Assembly (NCBI GenBank): GCA_037501455.1
Contig: CM074865.1
Location: 51,912,501-51,976,500 of the forward strand
Source of the DNA: Lantana camara
Lineage: Eukaryota > Streptophyta > Magnoliopsida > Lamiales > Verbenaceae
DNA: 64,000 nucleotides
Reading direction: 5' to 3'
In this document: positions 54,131-64,000 of the stretch, piece after piece
Layout: every line of letters begins with the position of its first letter
How positions within the stretch are numbered: the stretch's first letter is position 1
Notes under the pieces: generated by a model
The model's database searches: none
The model's input: the letters and a program-made list of their open reading frames with translations, nothing else
What the model was told of the DNA's origin: nothing
Made by a program: the position numbers and the translations under genes

Positions 54131-56790
54131 TGTAACGCCCCGATTTTCAAACAGTCAGGTACGCTCGACACGTGTGGGTTTCGAGCGTAGGATTTTATTT
54201 TATTATTTACGTTTATTCAATTTATACATGTTATAATAATTCTTATAAATTGTATTTCGACGTGAATATGTGAAAATGCATGAAATACGTGTCAAGTTGA
54301 GAATTCTTGTATGAATGGAATTTAATTGTTACATGATTTAATTGTCCAAATTTGTATTAATTGCATGATTGTCCTTAATTGTTCATTTCCTTTCCTTTAG
54401 GGACCCAATTGCATGAAAACCTTTTGGACCTAATTGATCATTTTCCAAACTTGCTATACTCAATTGCATGAACTTATATTCTTAAGGATTTGATTGCAAA
54501 TATTACAATATTTCCCCAAATATATCGGTATATCATATGCATCTCTTCCACAAGCTTCATTTCATTTTCATGCCAAAACCTTATTTGCTTCCTTGACTAC
54601 CGAACATACTTCAAGAAAGAGAAGAAGAGAAATCCTTCATCTTCAAGCTAGAATTTGCTAGGAAATTCATGATTCAAGCTCAAGCAGCCATACTCATCAT
54701 CTTCTTTCATCTATTTTCATCTCAAGGTATATATGATCATTTATATGATTTCTTGGAATTTATCTCTTGAAGCTAGGGTTAAGAATTATTGTGGTAAATG
54801 GATTATTTGTTGAAAGGAGTATGAATAATTGATCATAGCTTGGGAATCATGCATGAATTCTTGGAGAATTTGATGACATATGATGGATTTATGTATGAAC
54901 TTGAAATTGATGATTTGAGATGATCAAGAATGAAACAAGTGTTTGTATTGTGTTTTATTGCACTTTAAGCATGTATACTTGTTTTCTTTCATGAATTATT
55001 TTGTTTGGAATTGAATTATGTGAGTTTGTTGAGGATTGGAGGTGGTTTCGTGCTTCCCCTGTTCTTCTCCCCTGCTTCTGCACCTTCTGTAAAACGGGAA
55101 CGGCCCTTCCCGTTCCCTTTGCAATTGGGGAACGGCCGTTCCCATTGATTTGAATAACATGCAGGCGGCGAAGAGGGGAACGACCATTCCCACTTTGTCT
55201 CACAGATGGGAACAGCCGTTCCCATCTTCGGGGAGCATTTCGGGACTAGGGAACGACCCTTCCCATTTTACACTAAAACCTGGAACGGCCGTTCCCAGGC
55301 TCCTGGAAGGGCAGAAATATTCTACATAAAATTACATTTTCAGCCCCTCGATCTGATGGTTTATTTGACCCCAAATTACTATTATATGATTGATTACATG
55401 CCAAAACAAGATGTTATTATGCTACATTGTGTATTGATCGATGTCTCGTGTATGATCACGCCGTGCGTCTTATATGAAGTAATTGTCTTGAATTATGGTC
55501 TCATGCACGTACATTGTCCCGTTTCTTGTCCAGTTATTCTCCAGGGCGGAGATTATCAAGCATGAACACGTTCACGCATTCACGAGTCGTGTGTCGCCTG
55601 TGAGGTGATGTTTAATTTCTAGTTATATTATATAGAACCCGTATAACCTTTATGTGATTTTTGGCAAAAGGTATTTATAGTTATAATTTCATGAAATCAC
55701 TTATCATTTCAAGTATGTTATTGTTCACGAATCAAGCATGTCATGTTCATGAAAGCAAGTACGTGTGTTCTCTTGGCTAGGTCCTCCTTAGTGAGGGCGC
55801 TGGGCTGGTCTTCGGGCTGGTGGTTGTCCGTCCAACCACAGGAAGAACAATACCCTATCGTGTACGTGTGTTCTCTTGGCCAGGTCCTCCTTAGTGAGGG
55901 CGCTGGGCTGGTCTTCAGGCTGGTGGTTGTCCGTCTAACCACAAGAAGAACAAAGCCTTATCGTGTACCTGCGTTCCCCTGGCCAGGTTCTCCTTAGTGA
56001 GGGCGCTGGGCTGGTCTTAGAGCTAGTGGTTGTCCGTCCAACCACAGGAGGAACAAACCCTATCGTGTTACAAGCAAGCCATGTATTGATTGCATAATTT
56101 CCATCCCATGAATGTGCGAATTTGAGTACACTACCGCACGATTGCACGGTAATGGAATTGCATGATCACCTAATGATTAACAAGCAAGCAAGCATGTTTA
56201 TCGATTGCATGAAAGAAAAAGTATTTAATATTGATAGTTGTATTCTCGGGCGAAGCTATATTATTATTGAACTTGTATATTTATCTTTTATAAATCTTTA
56301 CCCGAAAATATGACTTGCATGTTATTTGCGCTAATATGTATATAAACCCCTCACTCGGTCTTCACAGACTGACGCCTCCACCTTTCAGGTTATTGCAGGT
56401 GCACGCTAGACGGGAGTTGAGTCGAGTCGAGTCCAGTTCATGTAGTCGAGTCAACCATGGTTCGTGTATTTAATTGCTTATTGTTAATTATGAAATTGTA
56501 GTTATTGTTATTCTTTTAATTGAAGATGATAATGAATTGATATGTAATAATAGAATATACCTTATTTGGTAAATGAGAAATGTCATGATTGGGTAAATGG
56601 AAATATTGGACAGAACTAATTATTCTTCCGCTTTGTTTTGTTGCGTATGTTAGTAATCCCGCCTAGCTCGTCGTGTATTGCATTGTCACCCGTTCACTAT
56701 AGGTTGGTTCATGTGTGGATTGACCGTTTTGTATGTGGATTGACCTATAGTGCGGGGGTGTGGTACCTCTACGTGTTAAGGGGTGCTACA
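54131..56790 (+). repeat. LARD1 right LTR (2660 bp)
   Basis: TGTAACGCCCCG...GGTGCTACA, homologous throughout to 48744-51372. It is followed by CGCTA, the right target-site duplicate, and then family M pol. Confidence 0.95.
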
Positions 56791-56795
56791 CGCTA
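56791..56795. other. Target-site duplication of LARD1, right (CGCTA)
   Basis: Identical to 48739-48743. Confidence 0.95.
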
Positions 56796-57729
56796 GCCTT
56801 CCTACTAAGCGTATCCACGACCACGTTGGCTTTGTCGGGATGGTACCGGATTCTACACTCAAAATCCGCTAGAATTTTCATCCAATGCCTTTGTCTCTTG
56901 TTGAACTCCTTCTGAGAGAATAAGTACTGGACACCCTTGTGGTGGGAAAAGATCTGAAAGGAAATCCGTAGAGATAATGTCTCCACTTACCCAAAGCAAA
57001 GATCACCGCTGCTAATTCGAGATCATGAGTGGGGTAGTTCTGTTCATGCTCCTTCAACTTCTTCGAGGCGTAGGCAATCACTTTCCCATTATACATCAAA
57101 ACGCATCCCAAACCCTCCTTCGAGGTATCTGTATACACTATATATCCTTCTGTACCTTCAGGAAATGCTAGCACTGGTGCAGTTATTAACTTCTCTTTCC
57201 AGAGCTGAAAGCTCGCCTCATCCCACTCAAATTTAGCCTCTTTCTTAGTCAATCGGGTCAAAGGGGCAGCAATCTTCGAAAAGTCCTGAACGAATCTCCG
57301 ATAATAGCCATCCAGACCCAAGAAACTTCTTACCTCTGAGGTATTCTTCGGACTTTGCCACTGTAAGACGGTCTCAATCTTCGAAGGATCTTCTTCTAGA
57401 CCTCTACTGGAGATAATGTGGCCTAAGAAAGTTACCCGGTCAATCCAAAACTCTCATTTAGTGAACTTAGCATACAACCGGTGTTCTCTCAAAGTATCCA
57501 AAACCACTCTGAGATGTCGGGCATGATCTTCCGAAATCTTTGAATACACGAGTATATCGTCGATGAAGCTAACCACAAACTTGTCGGGGTAGGGACGAAA
57601 AATCTGATGCATCATATCCATGAAAGTCGTTGGGGCATTAGCTAATCCAAATGGAATTACTACAAACTCATAATGCCCATACCGGGTGTTAAATCCCGTC
57701 TTTGGAATATCCTCTTCCCGAATTTTCAT
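56796..57729 (-). pseudogene. pol: Family M pol: reverse transcriptase and RNase H remnant
   Basis: On the minus strand from 57729: [34 protein letters not shown] and the intact FIDD active site (57454-57729). A stop follows, then the connection and RNase H ([27 protein letters not shown]; 56878-57321), and [16 protein letters not shown] (56786-56986). Several stops and frameshifts. The N-terminal part of RT, the protease and gag are missing because the sequence is joined to LARD2 LTR at 57729. Confidence 0.88.
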
Positions 57730-57783
57730 ATGCGGGTCGGGTCTCGGTGCGGGGGATATGGGGTCTTCCGTTGGGGCGCTACA
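57730..57783 (+). repeat. LARD2 5' LTR, last ~55 bp only
   Basis: TGCGGGTCGGGTCT...GGCGCTACA matches the end of the family M LTR (minus strand of 33670-33725). Everything before is lost at the junction with family M pol, where both sequences share TTTCA. Confidence 0.8.
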
Positions 57784-57791
57784 TCCTTAAG

Positions 57792-57804
57792 TGGTATCAG
57801 AGCC
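57792..57804 (+). other. LARD2 primer binding site and adjoining hairpin
   Basis: TGGTATCAGAGCC lies eight bases after the LTR end. CTGGTT-CCAA-AACCAG follows at 57804-57819 and the leader box TATAGGTCGTACGGCTTAGG at 57845-57864. Confidence 0.9.
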
Positions 57805-59652
57805 TGGTTCCAAAACCAGTGTTCTCGTGTCGGGATTGAGTCAGTATAGGTCGTACGGCTTAGGAACTACGTGATAATGTGTGCATCGCATCGATTTTGA
57901 ACATGAAATTGTCTTTCCTTTTTGAATCTTGTCGAATTACCTGTTACATTTTGATATTGGTTGAATATGCGCCATGGGCATGCATTAATCGCATGCATAT
58001 ATCTTTGGAATGAGTTATGATTTATAGGGTATGAAGATAATATCAAAACACGGCCAAGTTCCACGATAAAGATGATCGATTGCAACCTCTTTCTGAGACA
58101 TGGAAGATAGGAAGGATACACCGGGGAAGAATGTAGAGAATTCGAGATGTGAGGCTTCCTAGATGGAGCTAGAGTTCAAGGATTAGGAGCCGAAATGGGA
58201 GGTTCGACTTTGGAGATGCAATGGTAGAGGGACACTTGATGAAATAAGGGTTGATCGTGGAATGTTGTGACTCAGAAGATCGATTTATACGGATCTACTA
58301 CATAGGGTGCTTTAATCGGAGTCAACGGGATCGTTCAACCTACAGAATCAAGTGAACAAACCGTGAAGGTATTTTGGTTCCCGATTTGGATCATTGAAGA
58401 GGTATCAATAATTAAAAGGAGTCAAGATAAAATGGTCCCGGTAGGAGTTATGCACCAAGGGTCGACAAAAGAAGGATTTCTAACTACGCCTAGTGATTTG
58501 AAATCGGGTTTCTAGAAGTCAAGACCGGGAAGAGTTGGATTTGGGTGCTCTAGATTTCGATTAAGATGGAAAACGAGTCTGGAAGGGAGTATAGAAAGGC
58601 AAGTAACTGGGTAAATACAAATTTAGGGAACGTGGCGATATTGAGGACGAGATTTGAGTTCGTTTTTCCAAATCCAAGCTGAATTTTCGTGTTGTGAAGT
58701 TGAATTGGAAGATATGGAGCAATAAATGGATACGATAAAGAAAGGCAAAGACTCTTTGGAAGGAAATCATGCGCTCAAGTAGAAGCAATTGGAACACAAG
58801 TTCAATGCACCAATTGAAACTCATAAAGGATAACCAGGGGAATCTTGATCAAGGTGATGACTAGAAGTAAGGGTCGATTTTCGAGGAGAAGTTTGGATGT
58901 TAACCCTGTGGATGTAGACGAATTGAGGATCATGAAATTGCAATCCCGGATGGTGGAAGGTACAATTTGATGTACAAGAATTCTTAGAAATCTTAAAGAC
59001 CGTGGCAAAGGCAAGGAATAATCAGCAAGTCAAAGTAACTTCGGAATTCGGAGGAACGAGGAAAAGCTACCGAGTTAACAGCTTACTAAACTGGTGACAG
59101 GTTCCAAAGCATTCATGGCACGTGCATCATACTTGGCATCAAATTGTTTGTTTTTCTTTACTTATGTTCGTGCGCGTATTTCTATTTGATTTCGTTGCTC
59201 TAATGTGCTGCATATTTAATTGTCTCAAGTGTGCCACATGCATCGTCATTTTAACCCGACATACATTCAAGTGTTTATTTGATAGGAAATTCTTTCATCT
59301 CACTTATCAAGTATCTCTTCGATCGGGCCACATCTGAGTTAAGAGGAAATGAAATAATGGGATGGTACGTTACAAGGAAGGTGACGCCGGGAAAAATAAA
59401 GAATTTCAAGTAAGGGATAGGTCGATGGAAACAGGAATTCATAAAGAGAAGCAAGATTAGATTTGACTGCGAGGTGTTTCGATCGGACAAGAATAGGAAA
59501 GGGGTTTCAGACATCAAGCGAATTAGAAGGGAAGTTGAAAGGCAAAACCTTGGGGTTGCCATTTTGATTAAAATCCTCCCTAATGGAAGTTATTCATCAA
59601 GAATTTCGATAAAAGAAGAATTGATGGAATTCGACATGTAAGGACGAAAAAT

Positions 59653-59665
59653 TTAAGGGGGAGAG
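59653..59665 (+). other. Internal polypurine-tract-like sequence, LARD2
   Basis: TTAAGGGGGAGAG preceded by AAGGACGAAAAA, 1.3 kb upstream of the terminal tract. The following ACTAAGAGATAAATTGGAAG resembles LARD1 after 52515. Confidence 0.6.
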
Positions 59666-60743
59666 CATGACTAAGAGATAAATTGGAAGGTTGGAATTGA
59701 GTCTGAAGAAATATTTTAGTAGGAACAACGAAATTGAAAATTAAGGAAGACCTGGAAGTCCTAATGGTGGTGGTTAGAAATGAATAAGACGGCTTGAATG
59801 GTTAAACTGTTAAGAGGAGAGCTAAGTTACTAAATCCGGGTTGAAGTTTATCACTAGGTATAAAGGAAATGGCTTGGAGAATATTCTCATGTATGGAATT
59901 TTGATTTGGGGATGACAAAATTATAAGGGAGCTTCTGTGACCTCCTAAGTCAGAATTGACAAGATAAAATCGAGTCAAGTTAGCATATAATGGGATGGTG
60001 TCAATCAAGATTAACCAAATGAAGTACAAAGGGGCCAAATACCGAATATAACCTGGAGGGGGTCAAAGAGAATGAACGAAAGATGGGAAAGGATTCGTGT
60101 TAAGATAGACCATAATGATAAATATCTCAAGGTCGGGATTGAATCATCAAGGTTGTCAAGAGTAGTTATTTTCGAGGATATATTAGACTCCGATAGGGGT
60201 AAGATAGTAGCTATGGAGCTAACTTCGAGACGGTTGGTCTAAGGGTATACGGAAAGGTCAAAGCCCGGTTGTTTCAAAGAGTAGGTCTGGTTGAATGAAG
60301 ATTATAGGAAATGATGAAAGATCGAAGAGAATTAGGAGCAGTAAAAGTCATAAGGGAATCAAGAATAATATTCGAAGAGGATCAATCATTGCTTCACCGG
60401 GGCATACTGAAGAAATTAAAGACAAATCAAGCTCTCCACTCACTTTCAAGGCAGATCATGCATTGTATAACGAAACTCCCAACTCCAAGTTTTTGTACAT
60501 CGATGAACGGTACATGAAGCATCCATGACACATGCATACATGCAATTCTAATTTAAATAATTTTAATACCAGGTGCTGTAGTCGCTTATTGTATTAAATT
60601 GCTTTGTGTATTTGTTGATAGCTGCGAGTGATACGTAGTACCTGGCCTTGAATGAATTATGTGACTTTAATTGTTGTAAATGATGTGTGATATTTCCTTT
60701 TTGTAATTGTTCTTTAATGTAACTATTTTGTGTTGTGGGGCTC

Positions 60744-60909
60744 GGGAGTATTGGAGACTCCCATGTATTGTTGTTTGAGAGACTGGGTTCTCTTCTTGTT
60801 GTTTGAGAGACGGGGTCCTCTCCTTGTAGTTTGAGAGATGGGGCTCTCTCATTGTTGCTCGAGAGACGGGGCTCTCTCCTTATTGCTTGTGGGAGAAGGG
60901 GAATCTCTC
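60744..60909 (+). repeat. Hairpin array in LARD2 (6 units)
   Basis: Units at 60744-60762 (GGGAGT/ACTCCC), 60777-60794, 60805-60822, 60833-60850, 60861-60878 (GAGAGA-CGGGGC-TCTCTC) and 60891-60909 (GGGAGA/TCTCTC with G-U), separated by TTGTTGTTT-like linkers. Period is about 28-33 bp. It ends some 20 bp before the terminal hairpin. Confidence 0.82.
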
Positions 60910-60931
60910 ATTGTTTGTTTGAGTGAGTAGT

Positions 60932-60966
60932 GAATCCGAGGACGGATTCTTTTAAGGGGGAGAGGT
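60932..60966 (+). promoter_or_regulatory. LARD2 terminal hairpin and polypurine tract
   Basis: GAATCCG-AGGA-CGGATTC (60932-60949), then TTTTAAGGGGGAGAGGT up to the LTR start at 60967. Confidence 0.75.
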
Positions 60967-62590
60967 TGTAACGCCCTAGTTTTTCGGTCGTATAGCATGA
61001 CGTATATTAAATGTTTATCAATTTGCGCAAATTAATTATTCATAAGTATTTTATATATTTTTTTATATTAAATGTTATATATTTATATCTTAAGTTTATT
61101 TAATATTAAAATTATGTTAATTAGTTGACACGTAAATCTTAATGTATTACTACTAAATATATATATATGTAATTCGTGTTATTTGATTTTAAAATATATG
61201 TAATTATTGTATTTTAGTTTAATTATAATTAATTCATGCACTTTGATTTTATATTAAATTTAAATCTTGCACTTGGATTTACTTGTTTAAAAATGAGTTT
61301 AAGTTTTGTTAATTATTATGAAATATTATGAGTTTTATAAATGTATTGCTCATGAGTGTTATAAATGAACTTCGTTCTTATATGATTTGATACCGAAATT
61401 TTGTGCAACTTTAATATGTCGAAGATATACGTGTCATGAATATGAATATATGTTCGTTTCATGTTTTCGGGTTCATTTGCATGAGTTTCGAATTTATTTT
61501 GATTCTGGAATCCAAATCGGGGGCTAACGAGCAATTAGCGCACCCTTGGTTCCGTATTTGATATTTTGAGCTAGGAAACTCAGATTCGAGTTTCGTCAAC
61601 TTCGCTAAACTCGTAAGAAAAATTCGAGTTTAATGAACTTAGCCTTATATTTTTCCAAAGTTATTTGAACCACCGAAATTCAACCGAAACGTGCAACAGA
61701 CACCAAAACTGCCACATTTTACTAAAAGAGCCATAACTTTCTCAAACCTTGACCAAATTAACCATGGTTTGATCCCTTGGAACTCTAACTCAACCCTATA
61801 ACCAACCTTAATCATCCCAAACCGAGATAACCCTCATCACTTAGAGAAAAAACAGCCAAAACCTTCTGCTCTCCAGTTTTCCCATAGCTCTTGCCAACCT
61901 TGGAGATTCAAGGCTCAAATCTCTTCCAAACTTCATCCAATCCACAAGGGAAGCTTAGGGTTGTAATATACATTCATTGTGAGTCATTTAGATCCATTCA
62001 TCACCAATTCTGATCATGCTTTCATGGGTTTATGGCTGAAATGATGAATAGTTAGATTTAGAAAAATATGTTGATTTCTTTCATTTCTTGATGGATTTGG
62101 TTGATTCAAAGCATGAACATGATTGTCTTGACTTCTTCTTTGCATTTATGATCATTGATTATGTGGTAGTTGAAGATTTAATGAGATTTCATTAATGGCA
62201 CTTTGAGAAAATGAAAGAAATGATCATATCTTATCTTCCTTATTTACCGAACTGCTGCTGTTGCGTTTTAGCCTGACTTCTTCCTATCAATTGCTGCTTC
62301 TTTTGCCTTGTTTGTTGCTTGTTGGTTGGTCTTGTTACGCATGGAGTTGCTGCTCTGTATTTTCCTGCTTTTGCCCTGTTTTTCGGCCTGGTTTGCTGCG
62401 ATTTGTTGCTGTCAACTGCCGCTCATTTCCCTTGCTTAACTGTTGTTTATTATCAGTCATTTGTGGGAGCTTTATGTCCCGTTTTGCTGTTGAATAAGGT
62501 GCCTTAAGTGCTGCTACCGTTGCTGTGTATTTATATATTGAAAACTGGGGATTGTTTCGTTCTTGAAATGCTGCTGCGTGACTGGAATGG

Positions 62591-62716
62591 ATCTCCCCGG
62601 GCGAGGAAATTTTGGCCGTAAAAAGTCCTGGCCGGGTAGCTTTTGTGCAGAAACCTTCTGCACGAAGCTCCCCGGGCATGGACTTTTGGTGTGCAAAATC
62701 TACCCGGGCGGGGAGA
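62591..62716. repeat. Short palindrome array in LARD2 LTR
   Basis: CTCCCCGGGCGAGG, CCTGGCCGGGTAG, GTGCAGAA-ACC-TTCTGCAC (62645-62663), GCTCCCCGGGCATGG and CTACCCGGGCGGGGAG follow one another. Same place in the LTR as the family M array, with different unit sequences. Confidence 0.7.
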
Positions 62717-62971
62717 TTGAATGGGAGCTGCTATGAGTTGTCGTTTTGCTGCTATCTTTTTCCCTTCTTTCTTTGCATGAAATGCATGTAATGTTTCTGT
62801 GCATGTGTAACCTTAATTTCATGCAGGGTGTGTGTGTGTACATAGTATATAAAGATTTAGGTGTTGAATGCATGCATATGGTTGATTATTAATACTTGCA
62901 TGCTATATACATACATTTATATATGTAATAAATCCATGCATATATGTTAATTAAATGCATGCAATGTTGTA

Positions 62972-63012
<41 letters not shown>
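62972..63012. repeat. (TA)n microsatellite
   Basis: About 40 bp of uninterrupted TA repeats in the LARD2 LTR. Confidence 0.95.
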
Positions 63013-63014
<2 letters not shown>

Positions 63015-63141
63015 CAGGTTGATATATATATTATTATTTATTTAATGCATGGTTTATTATATATCTATAGTATTGATTTAAATTGTTTTGTTTTAGTATA
63101 TGCATGTATGGGTAATTTGCATGATAATGTACATACACATA

Positions 63142-63144
<3 letters not shown>

Positions 63145-63193
<49 letters not shown>
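63145..63193. repeat. (TA)n microsatellite
   Basis: A second TA run of nearly 50 bp, about 130 bp after the first. Confidence 0.95.
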
Positions 63194-63195
<2 letters not shown>

Positions 63196-64000
63196 TAATA
63201 GATATTAAATATTATTTGATTTAATAGAATTATGGAAATTAAATTGTTATCTATTTCATATTCCTTTCTAATTTTCAATCTTGAATTGAATGTAATTATT
63301 TGTCTATTCTATAATGGTAAACGTGTTATAGTACGTGATATGACCGTTATGTGAAATTCTTGAATTGATTTGGTATGAAATGTGAAAGTTATGAACTTAA
63401 TGAATATGAACACTTCCTTGAACGAATGAATGGCTCGTTTATATGATTTAAATACATTAATCGTGCACATAAACGTGTTCATTATATATTATCATATTTT
63501 TATGCATCTCATATCATAACATGCCGTGCATCGTATATGGTTCATATGGAGTCTTGAGTCTCACGTATACACTATGTTGTCTTTATACAGTTTTCTCCAG
63601 GGCGGAGATGCCGGGTTCATAGGTCACTTTCGACTCTCCTTTTCTTTTGGTGTTGTTCGGTAAGAGGTGTACAGGTAGGTTTCTCTTCTACTAGATATGA
63701 ATCGACCCGATATATCCATTATGTGAAAATTTTAAGCCAAATATGTAATTATTATATATATATCTCGAGTCTTTCAAAAACTCTATGATTTTAATGTTAA
63801 GCCTTTTATTTAGTGATACCCTACCTAATATTTTGGCGAGTATTGGATGATTGCACGTATGGGGGCCCGGGGCTTGGTACATATGGCTATCCGGGGAGAC
63901 AAGGGCCGACGGTGATCCTATGTGCTAGTCCCAACCAATTTACAGATTCCGAAACTCGCTAGGAGATTAGCGAGGGAAAGGGGCTGAGCGCCTTTGGGGA

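Larger units (their letters stand above)
57805..60966 (+). mobile_element. LARD2 internal region, non-coding
   Basis: 3.2 kb without recognisable gag-pol on either strand. The plus strand is conspicuously purine-rich from about 58050 to 60480 (many GGAA/GAAG words). It shares with LARD1 the leader, a CAGGTTC...GCATTCATGGCACGTGCA segment (59099-59126; LARD1 51887), the internal polypurine-like tract (59653), the hairpin array (60744-60909) and the terminal hairpin and tract. Short ORFs such as 60295-60528 look accidental. It is a LARD-type element of a different LTR family from LARD1. Confidence 0.8.
60967..64000 (+). repeat. LARD2 3' LTR (right end outside window)
   Basis: Starts TGTAACGCCC. 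Homologous to the family M LTR (for example 61521-61555 with 46741-46800, and 63840-64000 with the minus strand of 34470-34640), and more distantly to family B LTRs. It contains a palindrome array (62591-62716), TA microsatellites and the CTCC-AGGGC-GGAG hairpin (63595-63607) also found in the LARD1 LTR. Short ORFs here are not genes. Confidence 0.85.

Noticed and set aside
57782..57820. Possible tRNA fragments at TGGTATCAGAGCC sites
   Set aside because: These are primer binding sites complementary to the 3' end of initiator tRNA; no cloverleaf is present.
60295..60528. 77-codon plus-strand ORF in LARD2
   Set aside because: Composition follows the purine-rich strand and an overlapping ORF in another frame is of equal length; no homology recognised.

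Overview
This window looks like nuclear DNA from a flowering plant, probably an AT-rich eudicot genome. I see no host protein-coding gene and no rRNA or tRNA gene. Almost all of the 64 kb is nested or tandemly arranged LTR retrotransposons, as in gene-poor heterochromatin. The Ty3/gypsy elements look like the Tekay/Del chromovirus lineage: LTRs of about 2.6-4.1 kb, initiator-Met-tRNA primer sites (TGGTATCAGAGC), polyproteins in the order gag-PR-RT-RH-IN, and a C-terminal chromodomain-like tail. The species is not identifiable from the sequence alone.

Layout. (1) 1-13102: a nearly complete, young gypsy element (called TEK1), plus strand, with 4.1-kb LTRs; its 5' LTR is cut by the window edge. 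It carries an unusual extra ORF between the primer site and gag, and its pol has few lesions. It is inserted in the last codons of an older gypsy element. (2) 13103-30322: that older family (family B) forms a head-to-tail array of period about 7.74 kb (int0 end-LTR-int1-LTR-int2-truncated LTR). The two full internal regions share more than ten nonsense codons and an inactivated RT active site, so they multiplied as dead DNA. (3) 30323-33044: an antisense fragment of an unrelated LTR and a decayed copia 3' end. (4) 33045-57729, minus strand: a second gypsy family (family M), again with one LTR shared by two internal regions, split by two later insertions. These are COP1 (34982-45053, an almost intact Ty1/copia element with TSD GAAGC) and LARD1 (48744-56790, a non-coding LTR element with TSD CGCTA). 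(5) 57730-64000: a second non-coding element, LARD2, with family-M-type LTRs; it lost most of its 5' LTR at a microhomology junction, and its 3' LTR runs off the window.

How the parts work together. The non-coding elements LARD1 and LARD2 keep only cis-acting parts and would need enzymes from autonomous relatives. By eye they share with the coding gypsy families a hairpin beside the primer site, a conserved leader box and a hairpin abutting the polypurine tract. Between themselves they share an internal polypurine tract and an array of short hairpins. In several of these the stems change by paired substitutions while the loop stays constant, which is the pattern expected of selected RNA structure. 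COP1 has an independent set: four stem-loops with an almost invariant 17-nt loop in its leader, and a G-box cluster in its LTR.

All structure and divergence statements are hand readings of the sequence; no alignment, folding or database search was run.
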